Positions 37,501-52,500 of a stretch of DNA of 64,000 nucleotides are shown piece by piece. The first letter of the stretch is position 1. Each line of letters starts with the position of its first letter. The DNA is from Phlebotomus papatasi (taxonomy: Eukaryota > Arthropoda > Insecta > Diptera > Psychodidae), in assembly GCF_024763615.1 (NCBI RefSeq), contig NC_077223.1, positions 111,538,627-111,602,626 on the forward strand. Reading direction: 5' to 3'. Both the position numbers and the translations under genes were made by a program. Below the pieces are notes generated by a model. That model did not search any database, was not told the origin of the DNA, and worked only from the letters and a program-made list of their open reading frames with translations.

Positions 37501-40500
37501 GCTTTTTGGCAAATACAATTATTTAATCTTGAGCAAAAATGAAAAGAACTTCACAAATATTTCTGCCATTTCACTTTTTCCGATGCTATAACTCACATCA
37601 AATTTTATCTTTTTATCTTTTTGTACTGCAATCTCTAATTTCCTTTTTATCTAAAAGCACAATGAATTGCTCTTGTTTTGAGGTAGTATCATTGAATCGC
37701 TCTTAACTACGGTTAAATCGAAAGGTTTCGGCTTGGATCATTTCCAGAAATCATCAAATATACTTCGCTTGATATTTTTAATTACCTGAAAAAATTAAAG
37801 ATTTTTTAACTATTGTTAGTCCTAATAAACAGAAAAAGGTAAAGAAGAAAAAAAAATTGAACGGATTTCATTTTAAAAAAATTGTAGATAGCACATTTTT
37901 TCCTCTTTAAATTATTCTATTAAAATTTTAATTTCATGTTGTATTTTAATAAATAATAATAATAATAATAATGCTGGCACAACATTCCATGAAGGAACTA
38001 GGCCTTTCCGAAAGGGGATTTCTAGACATGCATTATTATTTTTTCTTGTACGGGATGAGGTTGTCAGTCCCATGCCCGTAAAATCAAGTGCAGTGAGTTT
38101 CACTGGATACAATCCGAACACCTTTAACGCCAGAAAAATTCCTGGTGACCTATTTTTATTAATTGTTGTATTTTATTAATATTAAATACTTCTTTCCAAA
38201 CGTTTACAATACATTGAAATAAAATTAAAAATCGCGTTAGTTTTTCTATTTTCGCTGCGAAATTCTTGCACGGAATTATTAAAGATGCCAACGGGAGTAT
38301 ATTTCAGTTTCAGAAACAAATATGTAGGGGAAATTTCCAAATACTCAATGATTCACAATGAGATGCATTTCCACAAACTCCTCTTAAACAGACCTTTTTT
38401 TAACATTGAAATGGTATACAAAATGGTTGTAATTTTTTAGAAGAGTTTCCAGCCGTAACAAAATGCTATTGGGTCTCAAAATTTTTGAGGTTACTTGGTT
38501 TTCTTCTGCTAGTTAAAGTAAATTTCTTTTAATTGATTATTTTAAGAATGTTTATCAGGTTTTTGAAACTTAAAAACTACGACTTGCTAAATATAGGAAT
38601 TTGTAAGTTACACAAACTTTGTCGATTTTAAATATGACGTCTAGATAAATCTTCTGTATAGAACTACTTTTTTGAATAGAAAAATTACGTCCTTTAATAT
38701 AAGCTTTTGCATTTCTGAAAATTGAAGGCTGTTCTGTAAACTCTTATTTTAACTAACTAAGGCTTAAGTTTGCTTCCTTAACCTATGCTTTCTACTTCGA
38801 AGCCTTCACCTTCAAGTGAGATCAAGAGCTAAGGCATTCTAAGTTTATACGTTCCTGCCAATGTTAAATTTTAAAGAATTGGATTAAAAAAATATCTTTT
38901 CAATTTTGTAGTTAATTTTCTTTCTGATCTAATCCCAATTGAATACAGGATTATCAATCATACCACACTCTCTCTTAAATTTTATGCAATTGAAAATTTT
39001 CAGCGCGATTGCTATTCGTATTGCAGAATTATTCCACCAACAAGAGCCACGTTTACACGAAAATATTCATCACAATAAAATATCAATAAATGGACAATTT
39101 GCACATGTTTTAGGAAATCCGGATAATTTACCATTTTAATGAGCGTCATACCTTAAAATTTAACATGAAAATGCAATCCAGGAAATTTGACCATCTCATG
39201 CTATGAATAGGTAAACATAATACAAAATTTTAAATAACAATGAGAGATTAAGTTTATCTGGTAAAGCAGTAACATTGTACAATGTATCTCTGAATTCTAG
39301 TTGATGCATTAAAGTGTTAAATAATTACACTGTAAATAAATTGTGACACGCAAAGTAATATTTAACTATTATTAATAACAAGTTCTCTAAACCTATGATC
39401 TAAACTAAGTATGATGATCTCTGTGAATTTAAATATAATATTTTTTTAGAATATCCTTAATTTTTTATTTTCTTTTTTTTTTAGTTTAGTTCTAGTATAT
39501 AGGATGTATTTTGGAAATTAAATCTTATCTGCTGTTACAATTAAAAGAAATTCTATCTATTAGGGTATTTTTAAGTTTTCCCCACAAACATTTTGTAAAA
39601 AAAAATACGCAAGGAAAGGTAATTTTCAAATTATTAGAACTAATAATGATAAAATTACGTTATTTTTTTATTATGTTTCTAATCTGGTAACGAAATGTTT
39701 GTAGGGTTTTGTTAAAAGCAAGAAAAAATATATAAAATATTGTAATTTTACGTAGAAGAAGGATTCATTTGAAAAAGTATCTACTTCTTTTTCAAAATAA
39801 TTAATATAAATCACATAAATACACTTTTAAACAGAGCATCAAGACACAGTAAAATGGCATAAAAATATTCAATTAAATTTGAACAATTGAGTAATACGTG
39901 AAATTTCAAATTTGTAATCCAATTATAAAATTTTCTGCTCTTTACTTGTGTCTTTTCAGTTCCTCAACATGGCCTCGGTCTTTATGCGAATCTTCAATTT
40001 GATTTGCATGATGCTCCTCATTGGACACTGGAGTGGATGTTTGCAATTCCTGGTGCCAATGCTCCAGGGATTTCCCTCGAACTCATGGGTGGCAATTAAT
40101 GAATTGCAGGTAAATTTTCGTATTGATTTTCCAGAGCAAATTTGACCAGACATCCTCGGTTGAGGTCACTCCAGGAATTTATTTCTAAATTATTCATATT
40201 CTCTATTCGGTCTGCTAATTATTTCAGTCTCAATGTCTTTCTATTTATTCTTATTCTCTTTCTCGCATTTGAAAGATTGGACATTTTTACTCTTTTATGG
40301 TTGAAAAAGTCAAGAGACACTAAAACATTTTTACGAAGAGGAATTTCACAACAGTAGTTTTTTTCAAATATTATGTTTTTCGCAAAAAAAAAATATTCGC
40401 CATATTTGCTTATCATTATTTTTATTACAAAAATAGGAATTTAACGTAAAAAAAAGTTTCACGTTATTAATTCTAATAATGTAATACATATATTTTTTTA

Positions 40501-43500
40501 TTATGTATTTCATACAGAACACTTGCATAATCCTTTTTAAATTCAGTTAAATTATGTTGAATTCTTTTATTGTGTCTGCCGTGGCCTTCACAACCGATCC
40601 TATACTATAAAATGTCAGAACAGTAAAGTGAAATTCCACTTGATCCCTACCTGTTTTTTTTTTTGTAGGACAAATTATTCTTCGGATGAGCGTTGGAATC
40701 TGTTGATCGAATGTTATGAATCAAACACACAATTTAACGGCAGAGTTGAAAATACTTGAAGGACCAATTCGTATCTCTGAAGAGAATAAAGAATATAATG
40801 CACTCGTAAACTAAAAAAACTGATATACAAGAAAATAGACAAATTATATACACAAATCCTAAAAAAAAAGACTAATCAAGAATCACTGAGGAAGACACAA
40901 TATAGGTGCCGAAAGATCTGGTAAAATTGTGTGTTTGATTCACAGGATTTGATCAACGAATTCCAACGCTCACCAGTAGAACAATTTGTCCTAAAAAATC
41001 CTCTAAAGTTCACCACGTGTCAAGACATGTAAAAAAAAATATTTTTTCACCGTTTCAATTAACATTTATTGCGTTTACTCACATTTACGTTCAGAAGAGA
41101 TGTTAGTAAGACTATAAATAAATGCAACAAAGCAATTTTAAACGAATAAAAAGTTTGTTTTATTACAGTAAATGTGAGTTTTTTGATGGTACTCTTAAGG
41201 ACCCATTATTGGGCTTTAGAGGGTTACGATCCAACGTCGGTTATACCTATCTCCATTCCTACTGTTTTTTATTCTTTACTAAAGAAACTCTTGACTTTTA
41301 CTCTTCCACAAACGAAATTTATTTAGCAATATCAAAATATTAAGAAAGTGTTTTTTTTTTCTTCTAAATGTCTCAATTGCATTCACAATTCCCTTCGTAT
41401 ATTAATTTATTTTTTTGTTTAGTACGAAAAAGATGTTACATCGCATTTAATTTATTAGAAATTTCTGTTCTAAAAGGTAACTCTTACACGGTATTTCTCT
41501 CTCCCACTCACAGGAAGCATATTGGTTAGAACAATACTCATGGGCGTTGTTTAAGGCAATGTCCCACATGCTCTGTATCGGTTATGGCAGGTAAGGTGTT
41601 CTCAATACTCCCCCATCCATTTCCTTTTCATCCATCTCTCTCCACAGATCCACCAACGTTGGCAAAAAGCAAAAAAGGAAGCTCTTGTGTGTCATCCTCA
41701 TCCTTTCTGCCCAATCACTTTCAACCCATCTATAGGCACACATTCAGCTCCTATTTTGCCATCTCCTTTCGTGCTCTTTGATCCCCCATTCGAGCCTTAT
41801 GATATTGTCTCTTAACATTTTGTAGGAGTACACTCAGAAAAATTATCTTTTTCATTATTTTATTATAATATAAATACTTTACCAAATTTGAATGCTATTT
41901 CTTTATAAATTATACAACAAAATCCTGTTTGTTTTGATTTTGTACAACTCCATACAGTTAGAAATCAGTTTAGATATATTTTCGTTACTTAACCTAACTG
42001 AAAACCATGTCAATGTCTTGAACAAAAGTAAGAAATAAAAATAAGTATTACAAAACAAAACCAAAAACAAGAAACGAATATACTAACGAAATATTCGAAT
42101 TCCCAATTTTTCTTTTGCAAACCTTGAGAAATATAATGCAATATTTTATGATGATTCGCATATGTAAAAATGTTTTATAATTACCATTTTTTCTAGAAAA
42201 ATATATATAAGAATAATTTTTTTTTTGCAAAGATGAATATCGTATTACATTTTATATTTTTTAAATGAATTCAAGGAAGTTTTACTTTTCACAAAGAAAA
42301 CTCTATGATGTTGTTTATGATGTTATGTTATGTAACTAAATCAAGCATTTTGACATGTATTTCCTGTTTCGAAATATTTTTTCTGAGTGTAAGAGGACAA
42401 TGGGTGACCTATGAGTAGGAAAGTAATTGAGAGATTGAAAAAACGCAATTCCTCCTTTAATCATAAAATATGATCTTTTCATGTAGTGTTTATTTATTGT
42501 TGTTATTACATTATAATTATTCTATTTAACTCTTATTTATTTTTATTGCGCTGTCAATTTACGAACAATTTTCCACATCATCGGACTCTGGATATGATAC
42601 ATAAAATGTGGATCAACGCCTGTCCTCTACCCCCTGACAAAAAACCGTAAATTTTATGTTGTGTGTGTGACAATTGTGTAGATTTCCCCCGCAATCACTA
42701 ACTGATATGTGGTTAACTATGTTATCCATGATATCAGGGGCTACGTGCTATGCATTATTTCTCGGACATGCCACAAATCTTATTCAAAGTTTGGATTCTA
42801 GTAGAAGACAATATCGTGAAAAGGTGATTTATCTCACAATCATTCTCATTCTCATTATTTCATTCCAATTTATATATAAATATATATATTTTTATATATT
42901 TATATATTTAATGACAAAAAATAATTATTGTTTTTGTTGATTTTTTAATCAAATTAACAAGGAAATATTTATTGTGTGCAAAAAAATAATGATCAATTAA
43001 TCATTTTTCCTTTTTTTGAGTAATTTTTACGTAATTTTCACCATGAGCTGTAATGTTCGTCAGTTTGGAAAAACCGGCGACTCATGGGCTTCTGAAAAAT
43101 TTTCGCCAAATCATTGTTCTTCACATTGTGTTATGGATAGCAATCATGAAGTAAAATTCCTAAAATACTTCAAATATATTCAGGTTAAACAAGTTGAAGA
43201 GTACATGGCATACAGAAAGTTGCCAAGAGACATGAGACAGCGAATAACAGAGTACTTTGAGCATCGTTACCAAGGCAAATTCTTTGATGAAGAATTGATC
43301 CTTGGGGAATTAAGTGAAAAGTTGAGGGAAGACGTTATCAATTACAATTGCAGGTGTGTCACATTTTCTACTTTTTAAATTGTCATCCCTACTTTTTTTG
43401 TAAATTATTACCATTTTTAACGAATCATTTGGTATTTATTATATAATTCCATTCATTTCATAAAATAAGACGTTCTTGATGTTTTTAGTCCTAATCATTA

Positions 43501-46500
43501 GATTTTTTTTTTATAAACCAATGTTTTCACAATAACCTTCGGTTCGAGAAAACTATTCTCACAAATGAATTTTAAAAGAGAATAATATTGAAAAAAGGCT
43601 GCAAATAATTATGAATAACAAAAAAATGCTTATACATAAAACAGAACAATTTGAAAATAATAATTTTCATTTTGGTATGGTTGCGTGGCTCCTTTTATCT
43701 TTTGTTTTTTTATTAATATCATTTTTTTTATTTTGTAAAAATATCGCTATCAGCTTTCCAACATAAATTTTAGTTAAGAAAAATGATACTTATAAAATCA
43801 TATCAGTGAGAAACAATGGATGGAATTACTAAAGTATTATGCTCACTCACAAAATAATTTTTAATAGAAAACAATTTGAGGAGTATCCGATTCACAAAGC
43901 TTGCATGATATTTAATTTAATTTAAAACACCCGACAAATTAAAAAAAAAACAATTAAAGGAACATCTTTAAAGTCTATACCACGCAACTATATTTATGTT
44001 GTAACAAAGATTTTTTCAATGTTTTTTCTAGTGGTCATTCTTGTGATTTCACTAAAAGAATTTCCTTTTATTCTATTTTTATAAAACAGACTTAATTTTG
44101 TGTCTTCCTCATAACTGTTTGCTTGATTGCATACGAAAGGTTTTTCAATTGCTTGACTACTCGCTATCTCAAAACACTTATTCCAATTGAACAACGGTGG
44201 ATAAAAATCATTTATGTTGTTTTTTTATCCTTTTCTTGCTTTACCATCCTTCAAAAAAATCTATTTGTTAGAAATAGATGGGAGGGAAATTTTAGTTGAT
44301 ATTTTTTTTGGTTAATATAGTGGTACATCATTACAAAAAGAACATACGTTTAAACAAGCAGTTTCTCAAGTTGCTTTTTTTTATAAATTAGCTGCTAAAG
44401 AAATCATTATTTACATAAAATTCAAAGTTCTTATATTAAATACATTAAATAGAACACAAACAATAAATTCTTAGATGTTGCATATTTATTTGTTTTTTAA
44501 TTGATAATACATGTGGAAAATTTCTGTGATATACACCATTTTTCATCTACAACCAGATATTTCAAAATACAAAGTACAGGCACATAAAGTTTTTGTATTT
44601 TATCAAATGGATTTTGCAAGATGGGATACGATACAATTCCTAAATTTTATAACTACTACTGTGTGGATTTTACTACAGGGTGACTGAAAAAAATGCAACA
44701 ACGTAATGAAACTCAAACGTAACAATTTAATGTCGCTATATTTTGCAGGAAATGCGCAAGCAACTATCGTTAGGGCTCTCCAAAACCCTGAATGTAATTA
44801 AACTTTCTGTTTTTCGAAACATAACTTGGTACAGTTAGTACTTGTAGAATTTTATAATGCTTTGGTGGAGGTCTAAAAAATTGCTTCCTCGCTAGTTATC
44901 GTTCTTAAAGTGAAAAGACAAATTGAACAAAATCTGCGTCACATCTGCAAACAAACGATCTCTTATTAACGGTTATTTGTGATCTCTCGATATCACAAAT
45001 AACCATGAAACAAACATTGTTAAAGGATCTCTATATGAAGCCTTAAAAATCCTGAAAAGGACGAGATTACAAAGATCCTCAAAAAAAAGTTATGCTCAAT
45101 CGACGGAGGAGTAAATTCGCTTCCACGTTCATGGTCAGTTCCAGAATGTCATCTTTTCTCATAAGAAAAATTTTTAATTGATCAATTGATGTGCAAACAA
45201 AATGATTGTGTCTATCTAAAGGAAAGATCATACGATAATTTAGGCGTTCGAATGACCACCGGAAGTCAAGGACCACCTTATTTGAAGGTCTGGACTTCCT
45301 TGAAGACAAATTATCGCTTTCCACCGGGGTTTTTAGGCTGTGCCGTCAAAACTAATGTCAATATGTTTCTGGAAATTGTCCTGGAAGGAGTGTTGGAGTC
45401 GTGGACAAACAAAAATTTTAGTAAAAAGTATATTTGAAGTTCGATCAAGACTCGACAACGTCGCAGAAATCACGCTCCGAACAAGATTTGGCTAAAAAAA
45501 CGTTTCGCACTTCATTTTGGGAAAACAATGACCTCCACAATTCTTGGATGCAAAGGTTAGGACTAAAAAGTAGCAAAGTGTCTATGATCTGTAGGAAGCC
45601 CTTTCTCGTGAATAGCAGGATATTCAGAAGGCTGACATTCGTGCAAACTGCGATAGCACTTCCAACAGACTTAAGATCATAATTACGTTAAAATAAGATC
45701 GTATTGAACAAAACCGATAATATTCCAAAATTTTGATGTATTTACTACTATTTTGTCTTTATTGTAAAAAAGTTGAACAAAAAACGAAGATAATATAGCG
45801 CTTTAGTTTATTGCATTTTTTTTCAGCCACCCTGTAGATTTTGCTTTAGCATTTTACTACAGAACATTACATTAATTCAAAATCCTTTTTCTTCTTTACA
45901 GTAACTCAATAAGTTGTTGAACAATTTTCAATCGTTATAAGTAAATGAGCTTCAGAATGCAATTTAACTAAAATATTTATGACTATTTTTAAAGAAATTT
46001 GAGCCACAAAAAATCGATATCTATCAATTGCTAATCAGAAATTAATAAAAATAAATGAATTATTTATTTTAGTTAAATAGTAAATTTAATCCATAACGAG
46101 TCATTCATTACACGATATTGTATTGGGAATTCAAAAATCCATAGTCTTGCAAAATAAATTTCCAATTAGTCTGGTTTGCTTGGATATCAAATCGTCCTAA
46201 CTAAAAAAAAAACCTAAAATAACGCCTACATTTTTAGGTATTTATGAAATATTTGTATCATGAAAGACATGGGATTTGGATCTGATGTATACATTAAAAT
46301 TTCCTTCCCACTTACAAATTTGATTTCTTAATGAACCCCTCGTTGATGTAATAGAAAGTGTATTTTCCATTAATAGATATTGTAAAATTTCTCAAATTTT
46401 ATATGAAAATTGAAAAAATATGAATGGAAAAATTCATAAATCTTTAAATAAATGTATAACAGGCTACATAAGCTACAAAGCTAAATGGTGGGAAATTATA

Positions 46501-49500
46501 TGTCCTATCCACAGCCATTAGTCTCATTTTTCTGCAAGATGTTTTCCATCCTCAGACATATTCTTTTAGAAAAAGATACTCATAAAATATTGAGTATTTC
46601 CTTCCATCTTTTCATCTTTTATTTCCGATTAGGCCCGGCTAAAGGAGATAGTTTGAATTGATTAATAATCTTAATGTTTTTGGGGTGGAAGGACGAAAAG
46701 AAATTCGATCCCCTATTAATTTTCCCATTATTCAGCACAATGTTCAAGATTTTCCCACTCATCCGAAAATTTTCCCACACAAGTTGAAAGAGGTCCAGGG
46801 TTCTCAACCAGCCTGCCTTGTGCAGACGATAAAGCGTCATGTGTCCCTCACAACATCATCATTCTCATCTCAAAAGATGTTTGACTTGTGATGAGGCTCC
46901 CCTCTGGAAAACATCCTCAAACACTCTCCCTTTCTTCTCACAAAAGACGCCACCTCTCCATTTATATTTTCCACTCAAACCCCAATAAATATTGAACTTT
47001 CTCACTCAGCTCACACTATCACAGAGAGCAGCTTCAGTCAAATCCTGGCTTAATCGAGGTAGAATTTCCCGATGATTCATTACGCGTTCCCCATGACCCA
47101 CAATTTCCTGCCTTCCAGAGAATTCTCAGTGAATGACGATGTAATGGGTATGAGTGTATTATTTATTGTGTCGATATAATGATCCCTAAAGGAAAAGTTG
47201 TAAGAATTTCTCTTTATCTAGCCCTATGCCCTTCAAGACGGAAAGATTAAGAATTTAGCCTGTTAGATGTGTAGACCAAAGTGGCACTTAAAGGCTGAGT
47301 TAGGAACTTTTATTCCAAAACCCCATTTCGCTATTATTGCATTAATGTGGTAATAATTGGACCAATACTGGTAATTAGGATTAAAATCAAAATTTTAATG
47401 CGTCGTTACTTAAGATTTGCAGCCATGTTAACCTAGATAGATTTTTTATTAAATAATAATTAGTTAATAATTTTTATTAAATAACCATAATTAACCACTT
47501 CTTTAGTGGTGCGTAGAGCACAGAAAACTCTGGTAAGAAAAGGATTTCTATTCTGAACTGAAGAATGTCTCACCTCATGACTACCGGAGTATTCCTTCGA
47601 ATTAAACTCTACGTCTATTTTTCTGCTTTCAGCCGTAACATGCCGTTGCTAAATGTTACTTTGAATGATTTATTATTGAAAAATATTACTAAGACGTTTT
47701 CTTTGCGAACATTATCCAATAACTGGTTGTTACTTATCGAATTCAACTATGTATATATTGCCTAGACAGAATTAGTTAAGGAATTTAAGTTATATTCAGT
47801 GTCTATTGCCATTAATTTTCTAGTATTGGTCGTCTGTTTTAAGAACATTGCAGTCGGTAAAATATCACTTATTAAACGATTTTGAAATGTTCTTATGATA
47901 TTGGTAATTAATTTGAGAATTCCAGTCACTAATTAATATATATATTTCAATTTTATTTTCATTTAATGATTTTTGAAATACGTTATTTTAATAGGGAAAT
48001 GCACATAAGATACACTGTTCTTATTCGCAGCAACTTAAATCTGCAATTTTTATTCTGAATGATTCCACTTGTTATTTTAATGAGTTCTTATTGTTCCTTT
48101 GTAAGTCACTAAATGATTTAAAGTCATTATTTTGTTAATTAAGAGATATATGAATTTTTAAGATCTTGTTATTTTGAATTGAATTCTTTCCCAAACTGCA
48201 TACTGATGTAAGGGTTATGCTATTACAAACTCTAGTATAGCTTAACCTTTCTAGCCCTTAACCGCCGCCTAACCTCTTATAGATGGTCTTCGTCTTGTCT
48301 TCTCCCCTACTCCTGTAGGTTATGTGTGCATGTGCGTGTGTAGGAGAAAAATCTCAAAACGTGCCTTATCACATCAATCTGTCCACTTAATATTTAATAC
48401 TCAACACCCATCAACTTTACGGAAGAATAAATTCCTTCCCAATTCATCTCATCCCTTGAGTATCCTCTTGTGTTGTTCCACAAAGTTCATGTTGTATGTT
48501 GGATGTTAAGCCGGAGTCGACATTGTTTGGACACTTCAACACTCCTTTCCCATTCAATGTTATAGACGCCCCCCTCTTCTACAGCAAAAAAAAAGAATTG
48601 TGCCAACAAAAGCAAAAATTGCTGTAACATCCTCATGAGCACACCAGGGCAATAATGAAGATTGTTGCGTCAAATATTTATTGCACAGGAAGTGAAAAAT
48701 GGTACGATGGGAAATTGTTGCTCCTCATTTTTATTTTTTTGGAATAATTTTTGTTCCATTTCCCTCCAACCGTCTTTTTTAGGCGGGAACTTTTTTTACA
48801 ACTCATTTTTTTCAAATTAAGCACGAAAATGGTTGGAAAGATTTAAATTTTTATGATATCCTACCGAAGAAAATCGAATGTGTGAGTCTTTTTATAATTT
48901 TTGTTGATATTTATTGCAAGATGTGTTACTTGAAAAGTTTTTTAAAGGTTTGAACCAACTGATCTCTCAATTGAGAACCCTTGTACACCTTTAACACGCA
49001 AACACAGAAATTGAATGAAAAATTTGTCTCACATTAAAATCTAAAATTATTGAATAAGACCGAGAAAATCAGCATATGCACGTTCTTACAACATTTTAGG
49101 TGTCCTTATTGATTTGACACATGAGAGTACACTGACATACTTTCATGTGAGCAATTTTCAAATCAATAAAACACCACAAAAAATACACAAAACTCCCCTC
49201 CTCCTTGCTTATAATTTTATTTTTGATGAATGTTTGAAATATATTATAAACTAAATTTATCTGCGTAAAAAGTAAGTTTTTACCTTCTCATTTTTTTAGT
49301 TTTCAATCAAATTCTCTTCTTCCATTAAGCAATAAAATATGCAAGACATCTTATCTTTGAAATTCACATCACAAATATTTCTATCATTGTTAAACATTGA
49401 CTGTAATTTTATTTTATTTCAAAATATTGAAATAAGATAATGCACAATATTTTTTTTGAATTGCATGTATGTCACCATTGAAAACTTTATAAAAATTTTA

Positions 49501-52500
49501 TTTACATGTCGGTGAGACAGAATCAATTTTGGATATTTCAGCTGGACCTTTGCTATTGCACAAACAAAGAAATGTTTTGATTAATAGCATTCATTTTTAT
49601 ATATAAATTCTAAAAGTTAAAGAAAGGTTTTTCCCAGTTTTTCCATTGTTATAACAGTACATAATTTCAGATATTTAACGGAATTGTTTATTAGCAAGAC
49701 TAAAATTTTAATATTTTATAAGTTAATTCCAGCAATTTCTAGGTACTATTACTTAACAACTTCTTCTCGTTTTTCCAATACATGATTCCAGCTCATAATA
49801 AATTACTATCTCACGTTTATCGCAAGTAAATAGCTTGGAATATACGGAAAAACAATTCGAGTTGTTGTTTAAAGATATTCCATCCCAGAGTAACACTGTC
49901 AAAAATTGACTGATGACTACGCATACAAAATATGATTTATTAATCAATAATGAGCTAAATCATGCCATATTTTTCCTGCAATTTCTAGTTAAATGGAATC
50001 TCACACAAAATTACTTTACAAAAATGTGGCATAAGAAAATTTCGCAAAAATATTTTACGTGAAAAACTTCATTCTTGAATGTCACAAACTAATAGCAAAA
50101 AGAAAATATGGAAATTTATTTCCAACTATGCAGTATTAGAGGCTTCGACTTATAATATAATTGTTTGAAACGTGACGATTTATTTTTGAAATTTGGGGTC
50201 AATTTAGAGATTTTGCTGATTTGTTTGGCTGATTAATAAACAAATGTGCGTAGCTATTCACATGTTTAGAGCTTTCTCCAATAAAGCTCCTAATGGGTAC
50301 TGATTATCGCAAATCAGTGTGGAGAGTTTTCAGTTTGGCGGAAATTCAAAATTTCTCAAAGGGGTCTGTCATTTTCGTAAAATTTATGGAATAATGAACT
50401 AAAATTTCGCAATTTTATATCATTATAATAATCAATTCCTTTATCGTTTGATATTTTATGCTTGATACAGAATATGTAGTGTGAAAATCTTAATTTATCT
50501 GCATCGTCAACCTTTAATATGCAAGGTCTCTGAAAGTTAAATATTGTATAACCCCTCACTTTGTCAACAATTATTCATATCGACGTTAGAGCAAGTCTTG
50601 GATAGAGAGGAGGCTTCCGGAAGACAAATTGCTGCTCCCGAAAACTCTTTGTTCGTATTCTTATAATCGGCTTCGAAATCGAAAACCATCACAAGAAACC
50701 CCGACAGGGTTTCATATTCTTCAAGTTGGAAAAATATCCGAGACATGCGAGCTAGAAAAAAAAAATTCTGAATGGAAAAATTTCTACAGACTAGAGTCCA
50801 AGAAATCAATCACATCCTGGAAGAAAATCTTTCATGATTTGGAATACGGAAAGCAAAAACATTAATAAGGAATTTTAGTATTCGTTTCATAATTTCAATA
50901 TATATTCAAAAAAATTAATATCGAGTTCTTCACAGTTATTTTTTAATCGCAGTTTCGGGTACCCTTTGTTTTCAAGAAAATCGCGTGGAAAATATGATAC
51001 GATTCACTATTATAAATGTACATTTACATAAATGTCAAATTAACTTAAATCAGTTTATCGGCCACCGCGAGAGGTGGTCGAGAATAAATCAGCGGCTAAT
51101 CAGTAATTTGCTGATTACACTGATGCGTCTGAATACGAAAACAGCTTAGGACCTTTTTGGAGACTTTTTTAATCAGTAATAGGCTGGGATGTCTGAATTG
51201 GAATTCAGATTTATAAATGTGTAATCAGTAATCAGCTGAATCTCTGAATTGACCCCTCTATTTGAAATAATGTACTGGAAAAACTTCCACAGTAGTTGAG
51301 GTATTAAATATAATAATATGGCAATAACAGTTAGTATCTCATGACTTCTATATCCCAGATGGATTAAAGGGAGATTTTGATAAATACATTCCTAATTTGA
51401 TTCTGTCTCTATAATTCTTCATCTCGTCTTCCACTCTTCTATCACAGTTGGCATTTTCTTTCTTTTATCAAAATATTTTCTTATCTTCGACGTGTATATG
51501 TCTTCTTCTCTGTCTATCTGTCGCACAATTTTATATTTATTTCAACAAATTGTATTTCTTGAAAAAAAAATCTGTATCGAATGAAAAGTTATCTGTGTTT
51601 GCTCAAGAATTGTGATAATGTTACTTTAAAACTCATGTCGCTTTGATATTTTAATTTGATATCACTATACACTTTCCACATCTTTCAAACTCTTTCGAAT
51701 CACATTATCGCATGAATATTAAATTATATGTTTTGTAGATTACAAAAAAAATTGTAATGAAATCATGCTATTATCATTAACTTAATCCCTTGTTAATATC
51801 ATTCGTAGTTTTCAGGTTCAATCTTATGCTGAATTCACATAAAATAGTGAAGAAGATTTTTTTATGTTTTAACGGAGATATGGTGATCTCAGTGGCGCAT
51901 TAGGCAAGATCATTGGTAACTGGCTTGACTCGCTGTTGTGAGTTCGAGTCCGGCTCGGTGCAAAGATCTGAATGTCTAGAAAAAGACATTTTCACTATAA
52001 TACATATAACGTATTAAATAAAATGCAATTCTTCTTCCCAAAAACTCCGGGAGCATGGAAGAAGCATCCACATTGCGGGGAAGGCGCTTCTGGGCGATCA
52101 ACGATTCAGCAGATTCTTTCATGACGGGATATACGACAACATGATTGAATTGTAATAAATATATCCCGATACGATTAATAAGAATAATCGGAGATATGAA
52201 TCACAATTACGAGAATGAATCGTTACAATAAATAAATCAATTGACATATTTAGAAGATAGAAGGATTAGTATTGACCTAGTAGAGTAGTAGTAGAGTAGA
52301 AATTGAAATATATTTTTCTATTTTTATCTCGCAGAGCTTGGAAAATTTTCCTAAGTAATGCATTCTTGCTTACCTCTTCACTTAATTTTACATCAAATCA
52401 CTGTGAAATTAAAACTAAAAGCGCCTATAACTAAAAACTAAGAAAGAAAGAAAGGTAGACTTTCTATTTTATTTGAAAATGTTGTAATAGGAATTCAATT

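Larger units (their letters stand above)
21422..39959. other. Ih intron between S4 and S5 exons (18.5 kb)
   Basis: The longest intron in the window. It contains a SINE, two copies of a second dispersed repeat in opposite orientation, a fold-back element at 26956, a Tc1-like element with a nested element (28786-31688), a CAGCTGATTAGT-rich stretch (33245-33520) and a less AT-biased, partly coding-like block (35780-37230). The remainder is AT-rich with homopolymer runs; no other gene is recognisable. Confidence 0.7.

Noticed and set aside
38939..39139. 66-codon frame with IAIRIAELFHQQEPRLHENI following ATTTTCAG, near the S5 exon
   Set aside because: It reads like protein, but joining at that AG puts it out of phase with the S4 exon (the in-phase frame stops after 24 codons), and no family is recognised. 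Chance frame is more likely.
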